From Pseudomonadota bacterium (GTDB lineage: Bacteria > Myxococcota_A > UBA796 > SXON01): a DNA stretch of 64,000 nt. This document shows positions 36,367 through 45,869 of this stretch, one piece after another; positions within the stretch are counted from its first letter, which is position 1; every line of letters starts with the position of its first letter. Position numbers and translations under genes: made by a program. Under the pieces are notes generated by a model. It saw only the letters and a program-made list of their open reading frames with translations, did not search any database and was not told the DNA's origin. The stretch lies in assembly GCA_030684355.1 (NCBI GenBank), contig JAUXTN010000186.1:16343-80342 (forward strand), written 5' to 3'.

Positions 36367-37164
36367 ATGGGCGTAGTGCATCCGGCCGTGGTGACGCGAG
36401 CGCAAGCGCTGATCGCGTGTCCGGAGGACGCCGATCCCTACGTCGCGACCTGGCTGCGGCGCTTCGGGGGCGTGGCGGACCGCGCCCTGCGCCGCACCGT
36501 GCTCGCGAGCCTCCTCGCGGAGATCGACGATGGCTCGCTCCTCGGGGTCCTGGCACGTGTCGATGCCCGCGCCGCGTCGGGCGAGGCCGCGTGTCGCGCG
36601 CTGTCCGCCGAGCTTGCCCTCACCCCCTCGGTGCTGAACGACCTGCCCTACGAGCGCGTGGCCGACCTCTACGCGGCCGCGCGCGCGGCCGATCTCCCGC
36701 GGCTCGCCACCCGCTTCCTCGGGCGCCGCGTCGAGAACAGCGTCGAGCCCCGGAACCCCCACCTCGACGCGTCGGCCGGCGCACGGACCGCCGCCGCACG
36801 CGGCACGGACCGGCTGGTCCTCGACCGCCTGCTGCACGACCGCGATCCTCGGGTCATCGCCGCGCTCCTCGACAACCCCCGGGTCACCGAGCGCGACATC
36901 GTTCGCATCGCGGCGATGCGGCCCACGTCGTCGGTCATCCTGGGACTGGTCGCCGCCCACTCCCGATGGGGACAACGCTACCGGGTGAGGAAGACCATCG
37001 CCTTCAACCCGGCGTGTCCGTTCTCGCTCGCGGCGCCGCTGCTGCCCACCCTGCTCCGGCAACATCTCGCCGAGCTGGCGACCTCGCAGGTGCTCACGTC
37101 GGAGCTCCAGGCGGAGGTCGCCGCGTTGCTGGCCAGCACACACGCCCGCGGGCGGGACCGCTAA
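36367..37164 (+). CDS. Helical repeat protein of unknown function
   Basis: This 265-residue protein is Ala/Leu/Arg-rich with no signal or membrane segment. Its helices resemble HEAT-type repeats (L-L-H-D-R-D-P-R-V-I-A-A-L-L-D-N-P-R-V-T near the middle), which suggests a protein-binding scaffold. No specific family was recognised. The 3' end overlaps the convergent tatA by 4 bp. Confidence 0.7.
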   Translation: MGVVHPAVVTRAQALIACPEDADPYVATWLRRFGGVADRALRRTVLASLLAEIDDGSLLGVLARVDARAASGEAACRALSAELALTPSVLNDLPYERVADLYAAARAADLPRLATRFLGRRVENSVEPRNPHLDASAGARTAAARGTDRLVLDRLLHDRDPRVIAALLDNPRVTERDIVRIAAMRPTSSVILGLVAAHSRWGQRYRVRKTIAFNPACPFSLAAPLLPTLLRQHLAELATSQVLTSELQAEVAALLASTHARGRDR

Positions 37165-37460
37165 TCCTCGCGGGTGCGCTGCTTGCGTGTGCGCGAGGTC
37201 CCGGCATCGGCCGGCTCGTCGTCGAGATCGTCGGGGTCGCGGGCGGCGAGCTGCTTGCGCCGGACCGGCGCCGCTTCCTCATCCTCGTCCCCGTCCGCCT
37301 CGGTGCCGGTGGGACGGCCCTCGGATGCGTCCTTGAACGCCTTCAGGCCCTTCCCCGCCTGAGCGAAGACCTGCGGCAGCTTCCCCGCGCCGAAGAAGAT
37401 CAGCACGATGACCAGGATGACGATCCACTCGGTCATACCGGGCATTCCAAAGCCGAGCAT
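37161..37460 (-). CDS. tatA: Twin-arginine translocase subunit TatA
   Basis: The 99-residue protein has a short N-terminal segment, one membrane helix (T-E-W-I-V-I-L-V-I-V-L-I-F-F-G), the hinge G-A-G-K-L-P and an amphipathic helix (A-G-K-G-L-K-A-F-K), then an acidic tail. This is the TatA plan. GGAGG precedes the ATG at 37460. No tatB or tatC lies in the window. Confidence 0.9.
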   Translation of the reverse strand: MLGFGMPGMTEWIVILVIVLIFFGAGKLPQVFAQAGKGLKAFKDASEGRPTGTEADGDEDEEAAPVRRKQLAARDPDDLDDEPADAGTSRTRKQRTRED

Positions 37461-37564
37461 GCGACCTCCTCCGCGTGCGGCCGGTATATCCCGCCGCCGA
37501 CGACGCGGCTTAGGCCGGCCGGGGGCAGGCTGCCGGGTTCGGGACAAACCGTTACCGTGCCCCG

Positions 37565-38011
37565 ATGAGCGACGATCGACGGTTCATGGAAGCGGCGTTG
37601 GACGAGGCCCGGCAAGGGTTGGCCGAGGGCGGGGTGCCGATCGGCTCGGCCCTGGTCATCGACGGCAAGGTGGTCGCCACGGGGCGCAACCGGCGCGTGC
37701 AGCAGGGGAACGCGATCCTGCACGGGGAGATGGATTGCCTCCAGGCCGCTGGGCGCCTCCCCGCGTCGGCGTACGCCCGGGCGACGCTCTACACGACGCT
37801 CTCCCCCTGCCCGATGTGCACGGGCGCCGCCCTGCTCTTCAAGATCCCGCGCGTCGTGCTCGCGGAGAACCGGACCTTCCTCGGCGACGAGGAGCTCCTC
37901 CGCTCGCGCGGGGTGGAGGTCGTCAACCTCGACCTCCCCGAGGCGGTCGAGCTGATGCGCACGTTCATCGTGCGCCACCCGGCCGTGTGGAACGAGGACA
38001 TCGCCGTCTAG
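37565..38011 (+). CDS. Fungal-type cytosine deaminase-like protein
   Basis: This 148-residue zinc deaminase has His53 in H-G-E with proton shuttle Glu55, and zinc ligands Cys82 and Cys85 in S-P-C-P-M-C-T-G-A. From memory, yeast cytosine deaminase (FCY1) has L-H-G-E, L-Y-T-T-L-S-P-C-D-M-C-T-G-A and a C-terminal W-x-E-D-I with the same spacing. This protein keeps all three (ending W-N-E-D-I-A-V), unlike TadA (H-A-E). It probably deaminates cytosine to uracil. Its stop overlaps hutI, convergent. Confidence 0.82.
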   Translation: MSDDRRFMEAALDEARQGLAEGGVPIGSALVIDGKVVATGRNRRVQQGNAILHGEMDCLQAAGRLPASAYARATLYTTLSPCPMCTGAALLFKIPRVVLAENRTFLGDEELLRSRGVEVVNLDLPEAVELMRTFIVRHPAVWNEDIAV

Positions 38012-39219
38012 ATCACGCGTCGACCGTCCTTGAACACCGCCTTCGCGCGGTGGCCGCCCAGGTACTGCACGAGGACGCGGAGCTCCGCGGGCTCGCCGGG
38101 GGGTGGATCGTACAGCGCGAGGTCCGCCCGAGCGCCGGGGCCCAGCCAGCCGCGGTCGGGCCGTCCCACCGCGCGCGCGGCGTGCGTCGTGATGCCGGCG
38201 AGCGCCTCGGAGACGGTGAGCCCCATCGTGAGGCACGCGAGGGTCGCGCACGCCCAGAGGTCCCGCACCGGGGACGACCCGGGGTTGAAGTCGGTCCCGA
38301 TCGCCATGGGGACGCCCGCCGCGCGGAACCGCGCAACGGGCGGCGCCGGGTCCTTCAGGTAGGCCATCGCTCCCGGGAGGAGCACGGCGACCGTGCCGGC
38401 GCGTGCCATCGCCTCGATCCCCTCGTCGTCGATCCGCTCGAGGTGGTCGGCGGACAGGGCCCCGAGCGACGCCGCGAGGGCCGCCGCGCCGGTGTGCACG
38501 ACCTGCTCGGCGTGCACCCGCACCGCGAGCCCGTACGCCATCCCGGCGCGGAGGATGCGCTCGGTCTCGGCGAGCGTGAAGGCCCCGCGGTCGCAGTAGG
38601 CGTCGATGGCGTCCGCGAGGGGGGCGCAGACGGGGAGCTGCTCGTCGATGACGCGGTCGACGTAGTCCGGGACGCCCGGCGGGCGCGCGTGAGCCCCGAG
38701 GAACGTCGTCACGACGTCGACCGGGCCGGCGGCGCGGCGCGCGGCGCGGAGCATCTTCGCTTCGTCCGCCGCCGTGAGCCCGTAGCCGCTCTTGATCTCC
38801 ACCGTCGTGACGCCCAGCGCGAGCATGCCGGCCAGCCGATCGCGCGTCAGGGCGACCAGATCGTCCTCGGACGCCGCGCGGGTGGCGGCGACGGTGGAAT
38901 GGATGCCACCGCCCGCCTCCAGGATCGCCGTGTAGGTCTCGCCGGCGAGCCGCCGCTCGAAGTCCCGGGCGCGTGACCCCGCGAAGGTCGTGTGGGTGTG
39001 CGGATCGACCAGGCCGGGCATGCCGATGGCCCCGCCCGCGTCGTAGACGTCGTGCTGCCCGGGCGGGGCCTCCGCCGCGCGGCCCACCCACGCCACCCGG
39101 CCCTCGGCCAGGAGCAGAGCGGCGTCGTCAATGACGTGGGAGCCCGTCCAGAGCTGGCGGATCCCGTAGACGAGGAGGCGGATGGGGGGGATAGCGGTTG
39201 CCACTGCGCTCATTCTCAT
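38008..39219 (-). CDS. hutI: Imidazolonepropionase
   Basis: HutI hydrolyses imidazolone-5-propionate in histidine breakdown. The 403-residue protein has the amidohydrolase metal motif P-G-L-V-D-P-H-T-H-T-T-F-A-G, T-V-E-I-K-S-G-Y-G-L, V-H-A-E-Q, S-A-D-H-L-E and G-T-D-F-N-P-G-S-S-P, all family signatures. The start is either of two nearby ATGs (39219 or 39213), neither with a clear binding site. Longer upstream frames are shadows. No other hut gene is in the window. Confidence 0.93.
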   Translation of the reverse strand: MRMSAVATAIPPIRLLVYGIRQLWTGSHVIDDAALLLAEGRVAWVGRAAEAPPGQHDVYDAGGAIGMPGLVDPHTHTTFAGSRARDFERRLAGETYTAILEAGGGIHSTVAATRAASEDDLVALTRDRLAGMLALGVTTVEIKSGYGLTAADEAKMLRAARRAAGPVDVVTTFLGAHARPPGVPDYVDRVIDEQLPVCAPLADAIDAYCDRGAFTLAETERILRAGMAYGLAVRVHAEQVVHTGAAALAASLGALSADHLERIDDEGIEAMARAGTVAVLLPGAMAYLKDPAPPVARFRAAGVPMAIGTDFNPGSSPVRDLWACATLACLTMGLTVSEALAGITTHAARAVGRPDRGWLGPGARADLALYDPPPGEPAELRVLVQYLGGHRAKAVFKDGRRVI

Positions 39220-39252
39220 GCTAATCGTCGCGGCTGATTCGCCCGAGGTCTC

Positions 39253-40152
39253 GTGAAGCTCTCCATCTATTGCGCCCTCCTCCTGGCCGCCGGTTGCTCC
39301 GGCAACACCTACAACCAGGATCCCCCGAAGGACGACATCGGGACCGACTCGGGCACCACGGAGGAGAACGACGCCGACACCGACGCCGATTCGGACACCG
39401 ACGCGGACACCGACTCCGACACGGACTCGGACACCGATGCGGACACCGACTCCGACACGGACTCGGATACCGACACGGACACCGACACCGACACCGACCT
39501 CTGCACGAACCGGTACGACCCCCTCGATGTCTCCGGCTACATCCGCTACTACGACGTGACCCTCATGGGCGCGGCGGGCACCGGGCAGCAGGAGGGCTGG
39601 GGCACCGGCTGGACCACCAACGGGGACCAGGCCTACGTCATGTACGACGAGGTCTCGACCTCCACCGGCGGCTGGTCGGGCAGCATCTACGAGGGCTGTG
39701 ACTACGGCGGCGTCGCCGGCATGTACATGCTCGAGTGGGACGTGTCCGCGGAGGTCAGCGGCTCCTCCCTCGGCGCGCTCCTCGGCACCCCGACCGATCC
39801 CCGCAAGTACCTGCCCTCCGAGGCCGAGCTCGGCACCGGCACCTCGTGGAGCTACGCGTACACCACGTCGGCCAGCTTCAGCGGGCTCCCCGTCACCATC
39901 ACGGTCGACGGCGCGTACTCCGAGATGCCGCTCACGACGGTCACGCTGTACGACGGCAACACGTACGACGCGTACTACATCATCAACAGCTACTACCTCG
40001 ACCTCGGCGGCTTCACCCAGATCAACGGCGAGCTCGAGCAGTGGTACGTCGAGGGCCTCGGTCTCGTCCGCGAGATCAACACCAACACCGATGACGGGAG
40101 CGACGTGATGTCGCGCGAGCTCACCGGCTACTCCGGCCTCACCCCCCGGTAG
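39253..40152 (+). CDS. Lipoprotein with Asp/Thr/Ser repeat linker
   Basis: The 299-residue predicted lipoprotein (GTG start, signal ending A-A-G-C) has a repeat of Asp alternating with Thr, Ser or Ala from about residue 40 to 82, then a Tyr/Gly/Thr-rich beta domain of about 215 residues. The acidic repeat probably acts as an extended, calcium-binding stalk, like Ser-Asp repeats of surface proteins. The C-terminal domain is not recognised. It starts 33 bp from the divergent hutI. Confidence 0.75.
   Translation: MKLSIYCALLLAAGCSGNTYNQDPPKDDIGTDSGTTEENDADTDADSDTDADTDSDTDSDTDADTDSDTDSDTDTDTDTDTDLCTNRYDPLDVSGYIRYYDVTLMGAAGTGQQEGWGTGWTTNGDQAYVMYDEVSTSTGGWSGSIYEGCDYGGVAGMYMLEWDVSAEVSGSSLGALLGTPTDPRKYLPSEAELGTGTSWSYAYTTSASFSGLPVTITVDGAYSEMPLTTVTLYDGNTYDAYYIINSYYLDLGGFTQINGELEQWYVEGLGLVREINTNTDDGSDVMSRELTGYSGLTPR
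39370..39498 (+). repeat. Asp-Thr/Ser-coding hexanucleotide repeat
   Basis: Imperfect 6-bp repeats of the GACACC/GACTCC type encode the acidic linker of the lipoprotein at 39253. Mixed codons (ACC, TCC, TCG, GCC) lower slippage, but in-frame length change remains possible. Confidence 0.8.
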
Positions 40153-40161
40153 GTTGCGTTC

Positions 40162-41001
40162 ATGCTGTTCTCGCTCGTCGGCCTCGCCTTCGCCACCCAC
40201 GTCGCGACCTACGACGTCAACGCCCGTTGGACGAAGGCCCCCTTGTCGGGGTTGGAGTCCCTGGTCGTCGACCCCGCGGTCGCGATCGCCCAGCTCGCGC
40301 CCCTGACGCCGCCCATCGCGGTCGACGCCGAGGACCTTCCCAACCTCGCCGCCAAGGGCGAGCGTGCGATCGTCTTCACGAACCCCCTGTCGACCTGGGC
40401 GAAGCTGTCGTTGAACGGGCTCCCGATCGGCAACATCGGGCCCTACGCCACGATGCGCGTCGACGGCGTGAAGCTCGGCGTGTACTCCATCGCGCTCGAG
40501 GCCCCGACCCTGCGCGTCCGCACGTTCGCCGTGCACGTCGGGCCGATGCCGCGTGTCGCCCCGCCCATCGCCGTCACGGTGAAGCGGGACCGCATCGACC
40601 TCTCCGACAAGATCTACTTCGAGCTCGACAGCGCCGTGATCCTCGCCGAGAGCTTCGGCCTGCTCGACGCCGTGGCGACCGCGCTGAACGCCCACCCCGA
40701 GGTGCTCGTCGTCCGCATCGAGGGGCACACGGACAGCCGTGGGGAAGCCGCCTACAACCAGACCTTGTCCGAGTCGCGCGCGGCGTCGGTCCGAGACTAC
40801 CTGGTGAAGGCCGGCGTCGCCACCGACCGCTTCCTGGCGGCCGGCTTCGGCGAGTCCATGCCCATCGACCCCGCCGAGACCGAGACCGAGGCCGCGTGGG
40901 ACGCGAACCGTCGCGTCGAGTTCCTCGTCGACAAGCACGTCGAGGACATGGTGCCCGTCGTGGCGCCCGGGCCCGTGAAGAAGAAGAAGGGCGGCAAGTA
41001 G
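40162..41001 (+). CDS. OmpA-family peptidoglycan-binding protein
   Basis: The 279-residue protein has a signal-like start, an N-terminal beta-rich part of about 130 residues, and an OmpA C-terminal domain (I-Y-F-E-L-D-S-A, I-E-G-H-T-D-S-R-G, N-Q-T-L-S-E-S-R-A, N-R-R-V-E-F). The OmpA domain binds peptidoglycan. It ends in a Lys-rich tail. It lies 9 bp after the preceding lipoprotein gene and may be cotranscribed with it. Confidence 0.87.
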   Translation: MLFSLVGLAFATHVATYDVNARWTKAPLSGLESLVVDPAVAIAQLAPLTPPIAVDAEDLPNLAAKGERAIVFTNPLSTWAKLSLNGLPIGNIGPYATMRVDGVKLGVYSIALEAPTLRVRTFAVHVGPMPRVAPPIAVTVKRDRIDLSDKIYFELDSAVILAESFGLLDAVATALNAHPEVLVVRIEGHTDSRGEAAYNQTLSESRAASVRDYLVKAGVATDRFLAAGFGESMPIDPAETETEAAWDANRRVEFLVDKHVEDMVPVVAPGPVKKKKGGK

Positions 41002-41065
41002 GCCGCTCGGCTTCGCGCGGGCGGCGACGCGGCAGACCCCGCGGGCGGCGGCCCCGAGGGGTGGA

Positions 41066-41090
41066 AGCGCGCTGGCCGGCGCCGCGCGCT
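41066..41090. terminator. GC hairpin between convergent genes
   Basis: A 7-bp perfect stem (41066-41072 with 41084-41090) with additional pairing in the loop lies between the OmpA-like gene and glgC, which converge. No T-run on either strand, so this is only a possible bidirectional terminator. Confidence 0.3.
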
Positions 41091-41103
41091 CCGACCCTCG
41101 CCG

Positions 41104-42378
41104 CTAGATGATCGTCCCCTCGGGCAGCGTGGCGTCTTTCGGGACGATCACGATGCCGTCGCGGATGTACCAGCCGTCCCCGTCCTGGTCGGGGCGGTCG
41201 ACACCGCCGCGAATGACGCAGCCCGCCCCGATCCGGGCGTTCTTGTCCAGGATCGCGCGCTCGATCATGCAGCCACGCCCGACGCCCACGGGCTCGATGC
41301 CGCGGTCGAGGTTGGCCGCCCGCACGTCGTCGTCCTCGTAGTAGTCCGCGCCCATCATCACGACGTCCTTGAGGCGCGCGCCCTTCTGTACGCGCGAGCG
41401 GATGCCGATCACGCAGTGGTCGAGCTCGCCGCCGAACAGCAGGCAGCCATCGGAGAGGATGCTCCGGCGGACCGCGGCGTCGAGCAGCTTGCTCGCGGGG
41501 AGGAAGCGCTGGCGCGTGTAGATGGGCCCGTCCGCGTGGTGGAAGCGGAACGGGGGCTCCTCTTCGGTCAGCGCCAGGTTCGCTTCGTACAAGCTCCCGA
41601 TCGTCCCGATGTCGCGCCAGTAGCCCCCGAAGTGGTGGGCGGCGACGCGGTGGGTGCGGATCATGTCGGGGAGGATGTGCTTCCCGAAGTCCATGTTCGC
41701 GGGGTTCAGGAGGATCTCGCGCAGCGCCGAGAGGCGGAAGATGTAGACGCCCATGCTCGCCAGGAACTGGTCGTCCCCCATGCCCCACGCCCGGCGGAGC
41801 GGCGCCGGCGACAACATGCTGGAGATGTCCTCGTCGGGACGCGGCTTCTCTCGGAACGCGGTCACCACGCCCTGCTCGTCCACCGCGAGCACGCCGAGCC
41901 CCGTCACGTCCACCCGGGGGACGGGGATGACGCTCACGGTGGCGTCGGCGTCCGCCGCGAGGTGGCGCTCATACATCTCACGGTAGTTCATGCGGTAGAG
42001 GTGGTCGCCGGACAGGATGATGAGGTGCTCCACCCCCCAGGCCGTCAGGCGGCGGATCTGCTTGCGGACGGCGTCCGCGGTGCCCTGGTACCAGTCGCCG
42101 CCGTCGTCCGTCTGCTCCGCGGCGAGCACCTCGACCTGCCCCTGCCCGAAGATGTCGAACCGATAGGTGTTCGTGATGTGCGAGTTCAACGAGGCCGAGT
42201 TGAACTGCGTGAGGACCGCGATGTGCCGAAACCCGGAGTTGATCGCGTTCGACAACGGGATGTCGATCAAGCGGTACTTGCCGCCGACGGGCACGGCCGG
42301 TTTGGCGCGATGTTTGGTCAGCGGGTACAACCGCTGCCCTCGTCCCCCACCGAGGATGACCGTGTACACCTGCGGCAT
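41104..42378 (-). CDS. glgC: Glucose-1-phosphate adenylyltransferase
   Basis: GlgC makes ADP-glucose for glycogen. The 424-residue protein has G-G-G-R-G-Q-R-L-Y-P-L-T near the start, R-A-K-P-A-V-P, a D-I-P-L-S-N-A-I-N-S-G motif, S-G-D-H-L-Y and F-R-E-K-P, with a left-handed beta-helix at the C-terminus. The N-terminal activator region and the catalytic motif fit the bacterial enzyme. It is divergent from the FG-GAP lipoprotein with only 18 bp between the start codons. Confidence 0.94.
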   Translation of the reverse strand: MPQVYTVILGGGRGQRLYPLTKHRAKPAVPVGGKYRLIDIPLSNAINSGFRHIAVLTQFNSASLNSHITNTYRFDIFGQGQVEVLAAEQTDDGGDWYQGTADAVRKQIRRLTAWGVEHLIILSGDHLYRMNYREMYERHLAADADATVSVIPVPRVDVTGLGVLAVDEQGVVTAFREKPRPDEDISSMLSPAPLRRAWGMGDDQFLASMGVYIFRLSALREILLNPANMDFGKHILPDMIRTHRVAAHHFGGYWRDIGTIGSLYEANLALTEEEPPFRFHHADGPIYTRQRFLPASKLLDAAVRRSILSDGCLLFGGELDHCVIGIRSRVQKGARLKDVVMMGADYYEDDDVRAANLDRGIEPVGVGRGCMIERAILDKNARIGAGCVIRGGVDRPDQDGDGWYIRDGIVIVPKDATLPEGTII

Positions 42379-42396
42379 GCGAACTCCCGAGGACCG

Positions 42397-43860
42397 ATGT
42401 TGTCGACGCCCCTAACATCGCGGCACCGCCTCTACATCCGCTCGATCCTCGTGTCGGCGGCAATATCCACAACCGGATGCCCGGCTCCGTGCGAAGGCGC
42501 CGGTTGCGGCGACCTGTACCCCCGCGCGTCGCTCGCGCTGTTTCGCGCGGCTGACCTCGTCGCCCCGGAGGTCGACCCCCTGGCCGCCCCGCTCGCGGTC
42601 ACGGGTACGGACGCCGACGGGTTCGACTGGGCGGTGGTCGGAACGGGCGCCGGACTCCTGGTGGGCGTCCCGAAGGCGGACGAGGTGCGGTGGTACGACG
42701 GGGACGCCCTGACCGAGGGGGGCGCCGCGGATGTGCTCGAAGGCGAAGCCGCGGGTGAGCGCTTCGGTGCCGCGGTGGCCTCGGGGACCGGCCCCGAGGG
42801 GGGGCGCCTCCTCGTGGGGGCCCCCAGCCGGGCGGGCGGGCCGACGCTCTCGGCCGCAGGCGCCGTGTACGTCTACGAGGGGACCGACGGCGCGGTCGGG
42901 ACCTCCGGCGCGCCCCAGGTCGTGCTGGGCGTGGCCGCGGAGGACCACTTCGGCGAGGGCGTGTGGGCCTGTGGCGACCTCGACGGCGACGGCGTCTCCG
43001 ACTGGGCGGGCTCCGCCCCGTGGACCTCCGTGGGCGCCAACCAGCTGGCGGGCAGCCTCACGCTGGGGCTCTCCTCCACGCCGCTCCCCGCGGGCACATC
43101 GAGCGCGGCGGACCTTCCGTCGCTCGTGGGCGCCTCCAGCGGGGCGCGCTTCGGCGCGGCCGTCCAGTGCGAGCGGTCGCTCGACGACGACGCCCTCGCC
43201 GAGCTCGTCGTGGCGGCGCCCTACGCGAAGGCCATCGCGCGCGAGGGTGCGGGCACGGTCTCCATCTGGGCCAGCCCGCTCGACGGGGCTGCCCCGAGGG
43301 AGCCGGCCATCACGTTCGAGGGGGACGAGCCCGATGCCTCCTTCGGCGCGGCCATCGCGGTCGGTGACCTGGACGGCGACGGGGAAGAGGAGCTCGTGGT
43401 CGGCGCGCCGGGCGTGGACGGCGGCGGGGGGGACAACGACGCCGCGGGGGCCGTGTTCGTCTACGGGGGTGCCGAGCTGCACGCGAAGCTCGCGAGCCCG
43501 GTGGAGGCCGCCTTGCCGGGCCCCGCCCGCACCCTGCGGGGCGAATTCGCGCGCGGTCGCTTCGGGGCGTCGGTCGCCATCGCGGACCTCGACGGAGACG
43601 GCATCGGCGACCTGGTCGTCGGCGCGCCGGGCACCAACCGCACCGGAGAGGCCGCCGCGACGCGCGCGGGCGCCGCGATCGTGTGGTGGGGCCCCTACAC
43701 CGGGTGGCCGGCCGTCCAGTTCATGAGCGATGCCCCGACCCTCGTCGCGGCGGATCGCCAGCACCTGGAGACGGGCGGCGTGATCGCCACGGCCGACCTC
43801 GAGGGCGATCTCGTGTCGGAGCTCGTGCTCCTCACGCGGGCCGCCTCGGAGGTGGAGTAG
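42397..43860 (+). CDS. FG-GAP/integrin-alpha-like propeller lipoprotein
   Basis: The 487-residue protein has a signal ending T-T-G-C. A series of FG-GAP repeats follows, with the calcium loops D-L-D-G-D-G (three clear copies, e.g. G-D-L-D-G-D-G-E-E-E-L-V-V-G-A-P-G). These repeats fold as a beta propeller, as in integrin alpha chains. GAGGA precedes the ATG at 42397. It is probably surface exposed; ligand unknown. Confidence 0.83.
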   Translation: MLSTPLTSRHRLYIRSILVSAAISTTGCPAPCEGAGCGDLYPRASLALFRAADLVAPEVDPLAAPLAVTGTDADGFDWAVVGTGAGLLVGVPKADEVRWYDGDALTEGGAADVLEGEAAGERFGAAVASGTGPEGGRLLVGAPSRAGGPTLSAAGAVYVYEGTDGAVGTSGAPQVVLGVAAEDHFGEGVWACGDLDGDGVSDWAGSAPWTSVGANQLAGSLTLGLSSTPLPAGTSSAADLPSLVGASSGARFGAAVQCERSLDDDALAELVVAAPYAKAIAREGAGTVSIWASPLDGAAPREPAITFEGDEPDASFGAAIAVGDLDGDGEEELVVGAPGVDGGGGDNDAAGAVFVYGGAELHAKLASPVEAALPGPARTLRGEFARGRFGASVAIADLDGDGIGDLVVGAPGTNRTGEAAATRAGAAIVWWGPYTGWPAVQFMSDAPTLVAADRQHLETGGVIATADLEGDLVSELVLLTRAASEVE

Positions 43861-43920
43861 GCGTCGAACCGCCCAGGTGCGCCGCGCCGGGTTAGCACCT
43901 TGCCGCCCGGGAGAGGCACC

Positions 43921-44693
<773 letters not shown>

Positions 44694-44697
<4 letters not shown>

Positions 44698-45863
44698 AGC
44701 CGATCATCGTCGTCTTCCTCACCGTCGTCCTGGACCTCGTCGGGTTCGGGATCGTCATCCCGCTCCTCCCGTTCTACGCGGAGAGCTTCCACGCCACGCC
44801 CCTGCAGGTGACCCTGCTGATGGCGTGCTACTCGCTCGCCCAGTTCGTGGCGGCGCCGCTCTGGGGCCGGCTCTCCGACCGCGTCGGCCGCCGTCCCGTC
44901 ATGCTGGCCTCCATCGGGCTCACCGCGCTGATGCTCGCGGGGTTCGCCGCGTCGAACTCGCTCTGGATGCTCTTCGTGTTCCGCACCCTCCACGGGGCGA
45001 TGACCGCGAACATCTCGACGGCCCAGGCGTGCATGGCCGACCTCACGACGCCCGAGAACCGTGCGAAGGGCATGGGGCTCATCGGCGCGGCGTTCGGCAT
45101 CGGGTTCACCCTCGGGCCGTTCCTCGGCGGCGAGCTCGCCGAGACCTCCCTCACGCTCCCGCTGTGGCTCGCCGCGGGCCTCTCCACGCTCAACCTCCTG
45201 CTCGCGATGCGCTGGCTCCCGGAGACCCGCCATGCCGGCTCCGCGCCCATCCGGCGCTCCATCGCCCCGGCCGCGCTCTGGGGCGCCCTCACCGCCCCCG
45301 CGATCGGCCTCTGCATCGCGTTGACGTTCGTGCAGGTGTTCTCGTTCGCGCTGATGGAGAGCACGTTCACGCTCTTCGCTGAGCGCGCCCATGGCATGCG
45401 GCCCGCGGAGATCGGGCGCCTGTTCGGGCTCGTCGGCATCATCGGCGTCGTGGTCCAGGGCGGGCTCATCGGGCGGCTGGTGAAGCGGTTCGGCGAGCGG
45501 CCCCTCGTCCCGGTCGGCCTCGGGCTCCTCACCATCGGGATCCTCGCGCTCCCCTCGGCCCCCCCGACCCTCGCCCTCGCCATCGTGTTCTCGATCCTCG
45601 CGGTCGGCCAGGGCCTCGCGACGCCGAGCCTCCAGTCCCTCATCTCCCGCAGCGCGGCGGCGTCCGACCAGGGCTCTGTGCTGGGGACCGCGCAGTCGAT
45701 CAGCGCGCTCGCTCGCGCCACGGGGCCGGCGCTCGGGGGGGTCCTCTTCAGCTCGGCGGGCCCGGCGGCACCGTTCTACGTCGCGGGGCTGCTCCTCGGC
45801 TGCTCGGTCTTCCTGGCGTTCCCGGCGACCGCCCGGGCGGTGTCACCCCTCACCCCGCGGTAG
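44694..45863 (+). CDS. Major facilitator superfamily transporter (TetA-like, DHA1)
   Basis: The 389-residue protein has twelve predicted membrane helices. It carries the MFS loop 2-3 motif G-R-L-S-D-R-V-G-R-R-P and a DHA1-type helix 1 (D-L-V-G-F-G-I-V-I-P-L-L-P), as in tetracycline and multidrug efflux proteins. The substrate is unknown. The gene overlaps the phosphatase stop (ATGA). It converges with the patatin gene, 6 bp apart. Confidence 0.87.
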
Positions 45864-45869
45864 CGTCGA

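Noticed and set aside
39370..39498. Possible CRISPR-like repeat array
   Set aside because: The repeats are contiguous 6-bp coding units without spacers and translate to an Asp-rich linker.
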